A stretch of 64,000 nucleotides of DNA from Atopomonas sediminilitoris (GTDB lineage Bacteria > Pseudomonadota > Gammaproteobacteria > Pseudomonadales > Pseudomonadaceae): NCBI RefSeq assembly GCF_022601735.1, contig NZ_JAKUMM010000006.1, positions 209,340 through 273,339 of the forward strand, read 5' to 3'. Made by a program: the position numbers and the translations under genes. The notes below the pieces were generated by a model. That model made no database searches. It saw nothing but the letters and a program-made list of their open reading frames with translations, and was not told where the DNA came from. Of this stretch, positions 29,546-41,929 are shown one piece after another (the first letter of the stretch is position 1; each line of letters starts with the position of its first letter).

Positions 29546-30025
29546 TTAATCGCGAAAGTTATTGAACTGCAGCGGCATGCCCAGCTCTTTGCCGCGCAAC
29601 AAGGTGATCGCCTCTTGCAGGTCATCACGCTTCTTGCCCGTCACGCGCACTTGCTCGCCCTGGATGGCGGCCTGCACCTTGAGCTTGCCGTCCTTGATCA
29701 GGGCGACGATTTTCTTCGCCAACTCTTTATCGATGCCTTGGCGCAAGACCACTTCCTGCTTCACCTCTTTGCCGGAGGCATAAGAGTCTTTGATCTCCAT
29801 ACACTGGATATCGATCTTGCGCTTAACCAGCGAGTTCTTAAGGATTTCGAGCATTTGCTGTAACTGAAAGTCCGCATCGGCGGTCATCATCACAGCCATT
29901 TCTTTGGCCTCAAAGTTGCCATGACCGCGCAGGTCATAACGGCGATCGAGCTCTTTCACGGCGTTATCCACCGCATTGGTTACTTCGTGCTTATCCAGCT
30001 CCGACACCACGTCAAATGACGGCAT
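29546..30025 (-). CDS. yajQ: YajQ-family nucleotide-binding protein (UPF0234)
   Basis: A 159-residue cytosolic protein with two RNP-like folds: [20 protein letters not shown] at the N-terminus and [10 protein letters not shown] at the C-terminus are family hallmarks. Relatives bind cyclic di-GMP or tRNA/nucleotides, and a Xanthomonas member acts as a c-di-GMP-responsive co-regulator. ATG 30025 follows GGAGG 5 nt upstream. It is divergent from a receiver protein with a degenerate GGDEF domain. Confidence 0.93.
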   Translation of the reverse strand: MPSFDVVSELDKHEVTNAVDNAVKELDRRYDLRGHGNFEAKEMAVMMTADADFQLQQMLEILKNSLVKRKIDIQCMEIKDSYASGKEVKQEVVLRQGIDKELAKKIVALIKDGKLKVQAAIQGEQVRVTGKKRDDLQEAITLLRGKELGMPLQFNNFRD

Positions 30026-30080
30026 AGGTCCTCCCCCCAAACAGTGATCATGTCCCACAGGCTTCGCCCAAGTGGGTTAC

Positions 30081-30109
30081 TTGCGACAGAAAAGATGACT
30101 GATTATAAC
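30081..30109 (+). promoter_or_regulatory. candidate sigma-70 promoter for the response regulator operon
   Basis: TTGCGA (30081-30086) and TATAAC (30104-30109) are spaced by exactly 17 nt, about 85 nt upstream of the ATG at 30193. Confidence 0.55.
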
Positions 30110-30192
30110 GAACACGGCACACTCTGCCCCAGCATGCAGCCTTGGATGGCTGGCATTCACTATACTGAAGCGCAAACTCTGGAAGGAACACC

Positions 30193-32057
<1,865 letters not shown>

Positions 32058-32059
32058 CC

Positions 32060-34063
32060 ATGCGAGCGGCACGCCCTTTTCTATACGACCTGCCCGTCGG
32101 CCACAAAATTCTCGCCGGCTTATTGGTGTTGCTGCTCAGCACCCTGCTGATCGCCAACCTCGCCTTTATCAGCGCCGCCTACTGGATCACCCAAGAAAGC
32201 ATGGCCCCCTCAGCCATGCGCACCTTGGGCCAAGTATTTGCCAGCCCCGCGCTGAGCGCCGAAGCGCTGGCCTCCCCCGCTGCCGCCGAGCAAGCACTCA
32301 AACGCTTAGACGGTCATGCGCCACTCCGAGGCGCGGCACTGTACGGCGCCGATGGCGCGCGCTTAGGCGAGCGCTTTTGGGGTAAGCCTTTAAACGTGCC
32401 GTCTAACGCCGGGCAGCTAGACGACTGGAGCGACCGTCATGTGCGCAAAAGTCGGATCACCCAACTACCGCTCCCAGAAAACCAGCACGGCCACCTCTTG
32501 CTGATTGCCAGCAGCGAGCTGCCGAGTGAGTTCTTTACCGGCACGTTAAGCGCCAGCTTCGGGATCTTCATCGTCAGCGCGCTGTTATGGGTGATTCTGG
32601 CGCGGCAACTGCGCACGCTGGTGACCAAGCCCATTCGCCGCCTCGAAGAACTCAGCCGACAAGTCACCGAGCGCGAAGATTACAGCTTGCGTGCGCGCAT
32701 CAGCGGCGAGGATGAAATCGGCCGTCTAGGCCAAGCCTTCAACACCATGCTGACGCGCATTCAAGCCCGCGAACAGGAACTGAAAGACGCCCGCGACGAA
32801 GCCTGCGCCGCCGAGCAGCAAGCCCACCAATTGGCCGAAGACGCCCGCCGTGGTCATCGCAAGCTGCAACTCGAAATCCAAGTGCGCAGCAAGATTGAGA
32901 AAAAACTCACTGGTTTTCAGCACTACCTCAACAGCATCATCAACTCGATGCCCTCGGCGCTGGTCGCCGTGGATGAGCAGCTGTTTGTCACCCAATGGAA
33001 TCAAGCCACCTGCGCGCTGCAAGGGCTGCAGCGTGATGACGCGTTGAACAAACCGCTGTTTTTGGTTTTCCCCAACCTAGAAAGCTTCAGCAGCACCCTG
33101 CAAGACGTTATTCAGCGACATAAAAGCGCGTCCATCGAGCGCGTAAGCTGGCCCTATCAGGATGAGAACCGCCACTTTGCCCTGACCTTTTATCCGTTGT
33201 CCGGTGCCAGCGGGCGCGGCGCGGTGATCCGCATTGACGACATTACTACGCGCCTGAACATGGAAGAATTGATGGTGCAGTCGGACAAAATGCTCTCCGT
33301 CGGCGGCCTTGCGGCCGGCATGGCACACGAGATCAACAACCCCTTAGGCGCCATGCTGCATAACGTGCAAAACCTGCGCCGGCGGCTGTCCGCCAACCTG
33401 CCGCGCAATCAACACGTCGCCGATGAGCTGCGCTTGGACCTCGACCTCCTCGAGCGCTACCTCGAACAACGCGAGATCCCGGCGCTGCTCGATGGAATTG
33501 ACGCAGCCGGCCAACGCGCCGCCCGTATCGTTAACCACATGCTCAAATTCAGCCGCATGAGTGATCGCCAATTAGCACCGTGCGACATCAATGCCTTGGT
33601 GGAACAAGCCGCCGAAGTGGCGCGCACCGAACTGCAACTGGCTGACGGGGGCGACCTGCGCCAGCTGCCGATTGAGTTGTCGCTGTCCAATCGCCTGCCG
33701 CAGGCGCTGGGTGTCAGCACCGAACTTGAGCAAGTGCTGCTTAACCTGATCAGCAACGCCGCGCACGCCATTGGCCAGCGCAAGCGACAGGTGCCCAGCT
33801 TGGCCGGACACATTCATATCCGCACGCGTCTACGCAGTCCATGGGTGGAGATTCTGCTCGAAGACAACGGCATCGGCATGCCCGACAAAGTGCGCAAGCG
33901 GATCTTCGAGCCCTTCTTCACCACCAAAGACACCGGCCAAGGCACCGGCTTAGGGCTGTCCGTGAGCTATTTCATCATCACCAACAACCACAACGGACAA
34001 ATGGAAGTGCAATCCGAGATGGGCGCTGGCACCTGCTTCACCCTGCGCCTGCCCGTGGCATAA
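32060..34063 (+). CDS. membrane sensor histidine kinase (HAMP-PAS-HisKA-HATPase)
   Basis: A 667-residue kinase. First membrane helix at about 17-42, periplasmic domain 43-160, second helix 162-182, HAMP (about 184-237), coiled coil (235-285), PAS-like domain (about 286-395), HisKA with His423 in GMAHEINNPLGAM, HATPase with N-box LLNLISNAAHAI and G boxes DNGIGMP and GTGLGLS. The His motif and PAS arrangement are of the NtrB/HisKA type. P. aeruginosa has a similar kinase beside panE linked, as I recall, to swarming behaviour. The partner may be the receiver protein at 30193. Confidence 0.88.
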   Translation: MRAARPFLYDLPVGHKILAGLLVLLLSTLLIANLAFISAAYWITQESMAPSAMRTLGQVFASPALSAEALASPAAAEQALKRLDGHAPLRGAALYGADGARLGERFWGKPLNVPSNAGQLDDWSDRHVRKSRITQLPLPENQHGHLLLIASSELPSEFFTGTLSASFGIFIVSALLWVILARQLRTLVTKPIRRLEELSRQVTEREDYSLRARISGEDEIGRLGQAFNTMLTRIQAREQELKDARDEACAAEQQAHQLAEDARRGHRKLQLEIQVRSKIEKKLTGFQHYLNSIINSMPSALVAVDEQLFVTQWNQATCALQGLQRDDALNKPLFLVFPNLESFSSTLQDVIQRHKSASIERVSWPYQDENRHFALTFYPLSGASGRGAVIRIDDITTRLNMEELMVQSDKMLSVGGLAAGMAHEINNPLGAMLHNVQNLRRRLSANLPRNQHVADELRLDLDLLERYLEQREIPALLDGIDAAGQRAARIVNHMLKFSRMSDRQLAPCDINALVEQAAEVARTELQLADGGDLRQLPIELSLSNRLPQALGVSTELEQVLLNLISNAAHAIGQRKRQVPSLAGHIHIRTRLRSPWVEILLEDNGIGMPDKVRKRIFEPFFTTKDTGQGTGLGLSVSYFIITNNHNGQMEVQSEMGAGTCFTLRLPVA

Positions 34064-34135
34064 GCCAACCGCACTCACAGCCTTATCCTCGGCCAGCCGT
34101 GGCACAATGCGCGCTTGTTTATCCGAGGACTTCCC

Positions 34136-34726
34136 ATGAGCAACCGTCTCACCCGCATATACACCCGTCAGGGCGACAAAGGCCAAACCTCTTTGGCTGA
34201 CGGCAGTCGCGTGAGCAAAACTCACCCACGCATCGAGGCCATCGGCTCGGTGGATGAACTCAACAGCCAGCTGGGCCTACTGATCGCCGACCTGCACAGC
34301 GCCCTCGCCGCCAAACCCGCGCTGCAAGAAGTGCTCGACGTGCTGCAACCGATTCAGCACCGCCTGTTTGACTTAGGCGGCGAGCTCGCCATGCCCGAAT
34401 GGCGCGCCTTACAACAAGCGCACATCGATCGCATGGAAGCGCAGATTGATGTGTGGAACAACGAGCTTGGCCCACTGGAAAACTTTATTCTGCCCGGCGG
34501 CTCGCGCCTATTGGCGCAAGCTCATGTGTGCCGTACCTTGGCCCGCCGTGCCGAGCGGCGCTGCCAGCAGCTCGGCGACGTGGAAAACATTGCCGGTCTA
34601 GCCCAGCCCTACCTCAATCGTCTGTCTGACTTGATGTTTGTCGCCGCGCGCATCATTGGCCGCCGCGAAGGCTGCGCCGAAGTGCTGTGGGTGCCTGCCA
34701 CCGCTGACAGCAACGCAGAAGGTTAA
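34136..34726 (+). CDS. PduO-type cob(I)alamin adenosyltransferase
   Basis: A 196-residue ATP:cob(I)alamin adenosyltransferase making adenosylcobalamin. Diagnostic: IYTRQGDKGQTSLADGSRVSK (ATP loop), RIEAIGSVDELNSQLG, LGPLENFILPGGSRLLAQAHVCRTLARRAER in part, and YLNRLSDLMFVAARI. ATG 34136 has GAGG 7 nt upstream. It is followed 4 nt later by an HI0933-type flavoprotein gene. Confidence 0.92.
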   Translation: MSNRLTRIYTRQGDKGQTSLADGSRVSKTHPRIEAIGSVDELNSQLGLLIADLHSALAAKPALQEVLDVLQPIQHRLFDLGGELAMPEWRALQQAHIDRMEAQIDVWNNELGPLENFILPGGSRLLAQAHVCRTLARRAERRCQQLGDVENIAGLAQPYLNRLSDLMFVAARIIGRREGCAEVLWVPATADSNAEG

Positions 34727-34730
34727 GCGC

Positions 34731-35912
34731 ATGGCTCTGCAGTTTGATTGCATCGTCCTCGGCGGAGGCGCCGCAGGCTTAATGTGTGCCGCCACCGCCG
34801 GCTATCGTGGTCGCCGCGTGGCGGTGCTCGATCACGCCAACAAAGTCGGCAAGAAAATCCTCATGTCGGGCGGCGGGCGGTGCAACTTCACCAACTTGAG
34901 CATCGAGCCGAGTAACTACCTCTCCGGCAACGCGCACTTTTGTAAGTCGGCACTGAGTCGCTACCGCGCCAGCGACTTTATCGAGCTGGTCGAGCGCCAC
35001 GGCGTGGCTTATCACGAGAAAGGCCAAGGTCAGCTGTTTTGCGACAACAAGGCCAGCGACATCCTCAATGTCTTACTCACCGAGTGCGAATGGGCAGGTG
35101 TTGAGATTCGTACCGAATGCCAAATTGAGCGTGTCAGCAAAAGCGAGCACGGCTTCAGCCTGAGCACCAGCCAAGGCACGATGCACTGCCAATCCCTGGT
35201 GATCGCCACCGGCGGTTTGTCGATCCCGACCATGGGCGCCACGGGCTTCGGTTTTAATCTGGCGGAGCAGTTTGGCTTGCCGCTAAAACCGCGCTGGGCC
35301 TCGCTGGTGCCTTTCACCATTACCGACAAATGGCAAAGCGTGTTCGCCGAGCTAGCCGGTGTGGCGGTGGATGTCGCGGTGAGCTGTAACAAACAACACT
35401 TTAACGACCCACTGCTGTTCACCCATCGCGGCCTTAGTGGACCGGCGATCTTGCAGATATCCAACTACTGGCGGCCGGGCGACGCCATCACGCTGGACTT
35501 CTTCCCCAGCGGCGATATTGCCGAACTGATGCAACAATGGCGTGCCGAAGGCAATAAGAGCGAGCTGAAAAACCTGCTTGCCCTGCACCTGCCCAAACGC
35601 TTTGTACAAGCGTGGCTTGAGCAAAGCCTTGGCAGTCGACCGGTGCAGCAATACAACGACGCCGAGATCAAGCAATTAGCCGAAGCGCTCCATCGCTGGA
35701 GCATCACCCCATCCGGCACCGAAGGCTACCGTACCGCCGAGGTGACCATGGGCGGCGTTGACACCGACGCGGTGTCTTCAAAAACCTTTGAAGCCAAAGA
35801 CGTGCCCGGGCTGTTTTTTATCGGCGAAGTGTTAGATGTCACCGGCTGGCTAGGCGGCTTCAACTTCCAATGGGCTTGGGCCAGCGGCTTTTGTGCGGGG
35901 CAGTATGTATAA
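34731..35912 (+). CDS. HI0933/YhiN-family flavoprotein (NAD(P)/FAD-dependent oxidoreductase)
   Basis: A 393-residue FAD protein. It has the dinucleotide motif VLGGGAAGLMCAATAG, the family signature KILMSGGGRCNFTN, LVIATGGLSIPTMGATG, LLFTHRGLSGPAILQIS and the closing FFIGEVLDVTGWLGGFNFQWAWASG. Function is unassigned in all relatives I know. It follows the adenosyltransferase closely, so it may be co-transcribed. Confidence 0.88.
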   Translation: MALQFDCIVLGGGAAGLMCAATAGYRGRRVAVLDHANKVGKKILMSGGGRCNFTNLSIEPSNYLSGNAHFCKSALSRYRASDFIELVERHGVAYHEKGQGQLFCDNKASDILNVLLTECEWAGVEIRTECQIERVSKSEHGFSLSTSQGTMHCQSLVIATGGLSIPTMGATGFGFNLAEQFGLPLKPRWASLVPFTITDKWQSVFAELAGVAVDVAVSCNKQHFNDPLLFTHRGLSGPAILQISNYWRPGDAITLDFFPSGDIAELMQQWRAEGNKSELKNLLALHLPKRFVQAWLEQSLGSRPVQQYNDAEIKQLAEALHRWSITPSGTEGYRTAEVTMGGVDTDAVSSKTFEAKDVPGLFFIGEVLDVTGWLGGFNFQWAWASGFCAGQYV

Positions 35913-35924
35913 GCGCCAGATCAC

Positions 35925-36884
35925 CTACTGCGCCCTCACCCACAGCCCTCGAATAGCCGCCACGCCCTGTGCCCCAGCCGCCCAAGCATTGGGCAAATCG
36001 TCAGGGCCAACACCGCCAAGCAAGTAAGCGGGGCAACGGCAATCGGCGAGCAAGTGCTGCGCCTGCGGCCAGCCCAGCGGTGTGGCCGTAGGGTGGGAGG
36101 CGGTAGCTAACAGCGGTGACACGGTGATGAAGTCCACGCCCAGTTGATTGGCCAGCGCTATTTCGGCGGCGTTATGGCACGAGGCCGCCAGCCAGCGTGA
36201 CGCTGGCAGTGGCCTGTCGGTGTTGGCCAGCGCGGCAAGCTGCGCCCGCGTGAGGTGCCAACCGGCTTGCGGCAATGCTTGCAGCCAAGTTGCCCATTGG
36301 CTGGTCGCTCCTTGCAGCATCAATTGCGCGCGGCCTTCGCACAGAGCCAAGGCCTGCTGTGCGCAAGCGACGTAATCCGCCGCACTTAATGTCGGCAAGC
36401 GCCAGTAGATCAAGCGCGCGCCCGCCGCGAGCACAGCTGGCAATTGCTGCAAGGCTTGCTCGGCGTTTAACTCAGCTGGCGTTACCCAATAGCAATCCGG
36501 CAGTTGCGCGGCTTTCACGATGGGCAAGTTAGCGGCGGGAAAGGCGTATTCATCAAGCGCCGCAGGCCACACCCAAGCCAGCGGCTGACCTTCGGCACCG
36601 TGTGCCTCACCGCTAAAACCGCTCACGCGCCATACATCCAGCAGGATCGATTTATCCAGATAATCATGCCGCACTTGAATCAGCGGGCGGGCGACAGTGA
36701 CGCGAATACCCAGCTCTTCGTGCAGCTCACGATCGAGTGCTTGCTCGCGCGTCTCACCGGCTTCGCGCTTACCGCCTGGAAACTCCCACAAGCCGCCCTG
36801 ATGCTGGTTGGCGGCACGCTTGGCGAGCAGGATTTGTCCTTGAGCATTAACAATCACCGCCGCCATCACGTGTATACGCTTCAT
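35925..36884 (-). CDS. mutT: Nudix hydrolase (MutT) fused to a thiamine-phosphate-synthase-like domain
   Basis: About 319 residues. N-terminal MutT domain (1-130) with the Nudix box GGKREAGETREQALDRELHEELGI (G-x5-E-x7-REUxEE pattern) for hydrolysis of oxidised nucleotides such as 8-oxo-dGTP. The C-terminal TIM-barrel domain (about 150-319) resembles ThiE/TenI (FITVSPLLATASHP, LGWPQAQHLL, AYLLGGVGPDDLPNAWAAGAQGVAAIRGLW). This fusion is common in Pseudomonas; the role of the second domain is unknown, and a true thiE is present at 8679. ATG 36884 has AAGG 6 nt upstream. Confidence 0.9.
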   Translation of the reverse strand: MKRIHVMAAVIVNAQGQILLAKRAANQHQGGLWEFPGGKREAGETREQALDRELHEELGIRVTVARPLIQVRHDYLDKSILLDVWRVSGFSGEAHGAEGQPLAWVWPAALDEYAFPAANLPIVKAAQLPDCYWVTPAELNAEQALQQLPAVLAAGARLIYWRLPTLSAADYVACAQQALALCEGRAQLMLQGATSQWATWLQALPQAGWHLTRAQLAALANTDRPLPASRWLAASCHNAAEIALANQLGVDFITVSPLLATASHPTATPLGWPQAQHLLADCRCPAYLLGGVGPDDLPNAWAAGAQGVAAIRGLWVRAQ

Positions 36885-36899
36885 CACTAACCTTTGTGC

Positions 36900-37550
36900 T
36901 TAAACCGAGGACGCCGCCAACTGCGCCTCTTGTTGCGCGGCCGCCAGCCACGCTTGATAGGCCGGCCATTGTCGCACGCTCGCGGCATAACGCTCAGCCG
37001 CAGCGGGCAAGGCCACGCCATAGCTGTGCAGGCGACTGACCACCGGAGCAAAAAAGGCGTCCGCAATGCTCGGCGCGCCGAATAAAAACTCACCTGCGCT
37101 GCGAGCCGGATGCTGCAAGCACAGCTGCCATAACCCGCACACTTGTTCGATCTCAGCACACACCTCGGCCGGCACTGACGCTAACGGCTGCTGCCGCTGC
37201 ATATCCATCGGCATGTGGCTGCGCAGCGCAGTAAAGCCGCTGTGCATTTGCGCGCACACCGAGCGGGCCAAGGCACGCGCGGCGGGATCACGCGGCCACA
37301 ACTGCGCCTCAGGAAAACGCTCGGCGAGGTATTCGGCAATCGCCAGCGAATCCCAGATGCTGCCGTGTTCGCTGTGCAATACCGGCACCTTGGCCGAGGG
37401 CGAGTGACTGGCCAGCCGCGCTGCACTGTCTGCCGCGTACAAAGGCTCCAGCTGCTCGCGGTAAGACGCGCCGCTGAGCTGCATCACCAAGTAGGCGCGT
37501 AGCGACCATGAAGAATAATTTTTATTGCCTACCACGAGCGTTAGGGACAT
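36900..37550 (-). CDS. glutathione S-transferase family protein
   Basis: About 216 residues. N-terminal thioredoxin-like domain LTLVVGNKNYSSWSLRAYLVM with SSW at the usual active-site position, then KVPVLHSEHGSIWDSLAIAEYLAERFPE, and an all-helical C-terminal domain (PSIADAFFAPVVSRLHSYGV). Substrate unknown. ATG 37550 gives the family start. It ends 15 nt before the Nudix gene; probably one operon, as elsewhere in Pseudomonas. Confidence 0.88.
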   Translation of the reverse strand: MSLTLVVGNKNYSSWSLRAYLVMQLSGASYREQLEPLYAADSAARLASHSPSAKVPVLHSEHGSIWDSLAIAEYLAERFPEAQLWPRDPAARALARSVCAQMHSGFTALRSHMPMDMQRQQPLASVPAEVCAEIEQVCGLWQLCLQHPARSAGEFLFGAPSIADAFFAPVVSRLHSYGVALPAAAERYAASVRQWPAYQAWLAAAQQEAQLAASSV

Positions 37551-37666
37551 AGCCCACCCCTTGCTATTCATGCCAAATGAGTCACGACCATAGCCGCCCG
37601 CGCGCTCACCGCACCAATGATTGATTTTTATCGCCGCATAACAACGAGGAATAACCCACCAACAAA

Positions 37667-37693
37667 AACGGGCAGCGTTATAGGCTGCCCGTT
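37667..37693 (-). terminator. terminator of argJ
   Basis: Perfect 10-bp arms AACGGGCAGC / GCTGCCCGTT with a 7-nt loop, followed by TTTTTG on the minus strand, 37 nt after the argJ stop. Confidence 0.9.
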
Positions 37694-37729
37694 ATATTGA
37701 CGTGTTGTATTGACGCGTTGTTGCGCGGC

Positions 37730-38947
37730 TTAGGTGCGGTACTCGGCGTTGATTTTTACGTACTCGTGCGACAAGTCGGTGGTCCAGATGGTTTCGCTGA
37801 ACTCGCCACGCCCCAGCTCGATGCGAATGGTGATTTCTTCGCGCGCCATCACCGCACTGCCTTGCTCTTCGGTGTAGCTGGCGGCGCGACCGCCTTGGCT
37901 GGCAATGCACACTTCGCCCAAGAACACATCGATTTTGCTCACATCCAACTGCGGCACGCCGGCATAGCCAACTGCGGCCAAGATGCGCCCCCAGTTCGGG
38001 TCAGAGGCAAACAAGGCGGTCTTGATCAGCGGCGAGTGCGCCACGGCGTAGCCTACATCCAAACACTCTTGTGGCTTGCCGCCGCCGTTAACTTGCACGG
38101 TGACGAACTTCGTTGCGCCTTCGCCGTCACGCACGATGGCTTGCGCGACCTCCATGAACACGTCCAACACCGCTTGCTTGAGTAGGTGGAATTGCTCACC
38201 GGCGGCGGCGTTGATTTCCGGCAGACCACACTGGCCGGTCGCGATCAACATGCAGCAGTCGTTGGTTGAGGTGTCGCCATCAATGGTAATGCGATTGAAT
38301 GACTTGTTCGCCGCATCGGCCACCAAAGCCTGCAATACGTCACGACTCACACACGCGTCGGTAGCGATGTAGCCAAGCATGGTCGCCATGTTGGGGCGGA
38401 TCATGCCGGCGCCTTTGCTGATGCCGGTGACGGTCACGGTGACGCCGTCAAACTCAAACTGGCGACTCGCGCCTTTGGGCAAGGTATCCGTGGTCATGAT
38501 GCCTTCGGCCGCCTGCGCCCAGTTATCTTCCCGCAGATCAGCCAAGGCTTGCGGCAGCGCCGCCACAATCTTATCCACCGGCAACGGCTCACCGATCACC
38601 CCCGTGGAGAACGGCAAGATTTGATCAGGCGTGACCTCGACCAGCGCGGCCAAGTTCTCCGTGGTGCGGCGCGCATTCGCCAGGCCATCCGCGCCGGTGC
38701 CGGCATTGGCATTGCCGGTGTTGGTCAGCAGATAGCGCACATTGCCCGCCATACGCTCACGGGTGATGAGCACTGGCGCCGCGCAAAAGGCGTTGGTGGT
38801 GGTGACACCGGCCACGCGCGAACCTTCGGCGCAGCGCATCACCACCACGTCTTTGCGCCCCGGGCGTTTGATGCCGGCGGAGGCGATCCCCAGCTCAAAG
38901 CCTTTAACCGGGTGCAGAGTAGGTAATGGACCAAGACCAACAGCCAT
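37730..38947 (-). CDS. argJ: bifunctional glutamate N-acetyltransferase/amino-acid acetyltransferase
   Basis: A 405-residue ornithine acetyltransferase that recycles the acetyl group in arginine synthesis. The precursor self-cleaves before the nucleophilic Thr in [16 protein letters not shown], present here. Also seen: [15 protein letters not shown] near residue 90 and the C-terminal [18 protein letters not shown] 38947 has AAGGAG 7-8 nt upstream; the ATG at 38974 has none. Confidence 0.96.
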   Translation of the reverse strand: MAVGLGPLPTLHPVKGFELGIASAGIKRPGRKDVVVMRCAEGSRVAGVTTTNAFCAAPVLITRERMAGNVRYLLTNTGNANAGTGADGLANARRTTENLAALVEVTPDQILPFSTGVIGEPLPVDKIVAALPQALADLREDNWAQAAEGIMTTDTLPKGASRQFEFDGVTVTVTGISKGAGMIRPNMATMLGYIATDACVSRDVLQALVADAANKSFNRITIDGDTSTNDCCMLIATGQCGLPEINAAAGEQFHLLKQAVLDVFMEVAQAIVRDGEGATKFVTVQVNGGGKPQECLDVGYAVAHSPLIKTALFASDPNWGRILAAVGYAGVPQLDVSKIDVFLGEVCIASQGGRAASYTEEQGSAVMAREEITIRIELGRGEFSETIWTTDLSHEYVKINAEYRT

Positions 38948-39008
38948 AACAGCGCTCCTTGTTGCAGTCAGCAATACGGCCCTCAGCGGGCATCAATAGC
39001 AGATTGGC

Positions 39009-39044
39009 AAAACGCCGCGAAAAGCTGAGCTGATCGCGGCGTTT
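39009..39044 (-). terminator. terminator of secA
   Basis: Arms AAACGCCGCGA / TCGCGGCGTTT with a 13-nt loop, followed on the minus strand by TTTTGCC, 25 nt after the secA stop. Confidence 0.8.
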
Positions 39045-39068
39045 GCGGTGTCATCACACTGGCATCAA

Positions 39069-41804
39069 TCAGTCAATTTGGCCATGACAGTGCTTGTATT
39101 TTTTCCCCGAGCCGCACGGGCACGGCTCATTACGGCCGACCTTGCGTTCGTTGCGCACGGGTTCTTGCGCCGGGGTATCGCCTTCTTCGGCATCGCCCTC
39201 ATCACCGCCCACCATGGCCGGTGCAGCGGCGTGCTGGAACTGCATGCTGCGCGCACGGGCTTCAGCTTCGGCACGCATGCGCGCCTCTTCTTCGGCCGGG
39301 TCTTCGCGGCGCACTTGCACGTGAGCCAGCACTCGAATCACGTCGCGCTTAATCTGCTCAAGCATTTCTTGGAACAGGTTGAACGACTCGCGCTTGTACT
39401 CCTGCTTGGGGTTCTTCGCCGCGTAGCCACGCAGGTGAATACCGTGACGCAGGTGATCCATGGTCGCCAGATGCTCTTTCCACAGGTCATCCAGCACCCG
39501 CAGCATCATCTGCTTTTCAAAGCTGCGCAGGGCTTCAGCACCGGCGAGCTCTTCTTTCTCGCGATAATCTTCGGTGACCAGATCCAGCAACTTGGCGCGC
39601 AAGGTTTCTTCGTGCAGGTGATCGTCGTCGTCCAACCACTGCTGTACCGGCAAGTCGAGGGTGAACTCGGCGCGCAGCGCTTGCTGCAAGCCTTCGATAT
39701 CCCACTGCTCGGGCAACGATTGCGGCGGCAGGTATTGATCGACTAAACCGTTGAGCACTTCGGCGCGGAATTCGTCGATAGTGCCCGCCACGTCTTCGGC
39801 TTCCAGCAAGCTGTTGCGCATGTGGTAAACCACTTTGCGCTGCTCGTTGGCGACGTCATCGTATTCCAGCAGCTGCTTACGAATGTCGAAGTTGCGGCCT
39901 TCCACTTTGCGCTGCGCTTTTTCGATGGCGTTGGTGACCATGCGGTGTTCGATGGCTTCGCCACCTTGCATGCCCAGTGCCTTCATGAAGTTCTTCACCC
40001 GATCGGAGGCGAAGATGCGCATCAGGTTATCTTCCAGCGACAGGTAGAAACGGCTTGAGCCTGGGTCACCCTGACGACCGGCACGACCGCGCAGCTGGTT
40101 GTCGATACGGCGTGACTCGTGACGCTCGGAGCCAATCACGTGCAAGCCGCCGTTTTCCAGCACTTGCGCATGACGCTGCTGCCACTCGGCCTTGAGCTGG
40201 GCGACTTGCTCGTCGCTGGGGTTTTCCAGCGCCGCCACTTCGGCTTCCCAGCTGCCGCCGAGCAAAATATCGGTACCACGACCGGCCATGTTGGTGGCGA
40301 TTGTTACCGCGCCCGGACGACCGGCTTGCGAGATGATCTCGGCTTCTTTTTCGTGGAACTTGGCGTTAAGTACTTTGTGCTCAACCTTGGCTTTCACCAG
40401 CAGGCTCGACAAGTATTCGGAGGCATCAATCGAGGCCGTACCGACCAACACCGGACGCCCAGCCGCTTGGCAGGCTTGAATATCGGCGATCACCGCTTGG
40501 TATTTTTCTTCAACGGTCAGGTACACCAAATCATTGCCGTCTTTACGCGCCAACGGCTTGTGCGTGGGAATGACCACCACGTCGAGGCTGTAGATTTGGC
40601 GGAATTCAAAGGCTTCAGTGTCGGCGGTACCGGTCATACCGGACAGCTTGGTGTACAGGCGGAAGTAATTCTGGAACGTGGTCGAGGCCAAGGTTTGGCT
40701 TTCTGCCTGAATAGGCAAGCCTTCTTTGGCCTCAATCGCTTGGTGCAGACCTTCTGACAAGCGACGACCGGGCATAGTACGGCCGGTGTGCTCGTCAATC
40801 AGCATGACCTGATTGTTCTGCACGATATATTCAACGTTGCGATGGTACAGCGCATGCGCACGCAGCGCTGACAGCACGTGTGACAGCAAGCTGAGGTTCT
40901 GCGGCTGATACAGGCTTTCACCTTCTGGCAACAGATCAGCAGAGGTCAGCATGTCTTCGATGAACTGGTGACCGGCCTCGGTGATTTCGATTTGGCGGGT
41001 CTTTTCGTCGATGGTGTAGTGGCCTGGCGTACCCGGCTGGCCTTCTTCTTCGACGGTGCCACGCTCAAGCGTGGGCACTAGCTTGTTCATGGCTTCGTAC
41101 AAGCGCGAGCTGTCTTCGGCTTGGCCGGAGATGATCAGCGGGGTACGGGCTTCGTCGATCAGGATCGAGTCCACTTCGTCGACCACGGCAAAGTTCAGGC
41201 CACGCTGGAACTTATCTTCCAAGCTGAACGCCATGTTGTCGCGCAGGTAATCAAACCCGAATTCGTTGTTGGTGCCGTAGGTGATGTCACAAGCATAGGC
41301 TTGGCGCTTTTCCTGCGGATCTTGCATGGGGGTAACCACACCCACGCTCAAACCCAAGAACTCATACAGCGGACGCATCCAATTGGCATCGCGACGCGCT
41401 AGGTATTCGTTCACGGTGATAACGTGCACGCCTTTGCCGCTCAAGCCGTTGAGGTACACCGCCAAGGTGCCGACCAAGGTTTTACCTTCACCGGTGCGCA
41501 TTTCGGCAATCTTGCCGTCATGCAAGGTCATGCCACCGATCAACTGCACATCGAAGTGACGCATGCCCATGACCCGCTTACTGGCCTCGCGGCACACCGC
41601 AAAGGCTTCCGGCAGGATGGCGTCCAGCGTCTCTCCAGCGGCTAAGCGCTGGCGAAACTCTTCGCTTTTGGCACGCAGCGCGGCGTCATCCAAGGCAATC
41701 AACTGCTCTTCCATCGCGTTGATCACTTTGACTTGGCGCGACATGCGCTTGAGTTCACGGTCGTTTTTAGTACCGAAGACTTTTCTCAGCAGAGGGGCAA
41801 ACAT
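39069..41804 (-). CDS. secA: preprotein translocase ATPase SecA
   Basis: A 911-residue motor of the Sec pathway, driving unfolded precursors through SecYEG. Start [20 protein letters not shown]; Walker A in [18 protein letters not shown]-like Walker [29 protein letters not shown]; a [19 protein letters not shown] motif; and the zinc-binding C-terminus [17 protein letters not shown] that contacts SecB. ATG 41804 matches the family start; an in-frame ATG at 41867 lies in unconserved sequence. Confidence 0.98.
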   Translation of the reverse strand: MFAPLLRKVFGTKNDRELKRMSRQVKVINAMEEQLIALDDAALRAKSEEFRQRLAAGETLDAILPEAFAVCREASKRVMGMRHFDVQLIGGMTLHDGKIAEMRTGEGKTLVGTLAVYLNGLSGKGVHVITVNEYLARRDANWMRPLYEFLGLSVGVVTPMQDPQEKRQAYACDITYGTNNEFGFDYLRDNMAFSLEDKFQRGLNFAVVDEVDSILIDEARTPLIISGQAEDSSRLYEAMNKLVPTLERGTVEEEGQPGTPGHYTIDEKTRQIEITEAGHQFIEDMLTSADLLPEGESLYQPQNLSLLSHVLSALRAHALYHRNVEYIVQNNQVMLIDEHTGRTMPGRRLSEGLHQAIEAKEGLPIQAESQTLASTTFQNYFRLYTKLSGMTGTADTEAFEFRQIYSLDVVVIPTHKPLARKDGNDLVYLTVEEKYQAVIADIQACQAAGRPVLVGTASIDASEYLSSLLVKAKVEHKVLNAKFHEKEAEIISQAGRPGAVTIATNMAGRGTDILLGGSWEAEVAALENPSDEQVAQLKAEWQQRHAQVLENGGLHVIGSERHESRRIDNQLRGRAGRQGDPGSSRFYLSLEDNLMRIFASDRVKNFMKALGMQGGEAIEHRMVTNAIEKAQRKVEGRNFDIRKQLLEYDDVANEQRKVVYHMRNSLLEAEDVAGTIDEFRAEVLNGLVDQYLPPQSLPEQWDIEGLQQALRAEFTLDLPVQQWLDDDDHLHEETLRAKLLDLVTEDYREKEELAGAEALRSFEKQMMLRVLDDLWKEHLATMDHLRHGIHLRGYAAKNPKQEYKRESFNLFQEMLEQIKRDVIRVLAHVQVRREDPAEEEARMRAEAEARARSMQFQHAAAPAMVGGDEGDAEEGDTPAQEPVRNERKVGRNEPCPCGSGKKYKHCHGQID

Positions 41805-41929
41805 GACGTATAAGGCTTTCCACAGATTGGAGGGAAAGGGCGCGTCCGCGCGCCCAGCCGAAGCCACAAGGCTTGAATGAGGCAGGCATTCTAACCGGAA
41901 CCTGCGCGTTCGTCAGGCCGGTTATCGAA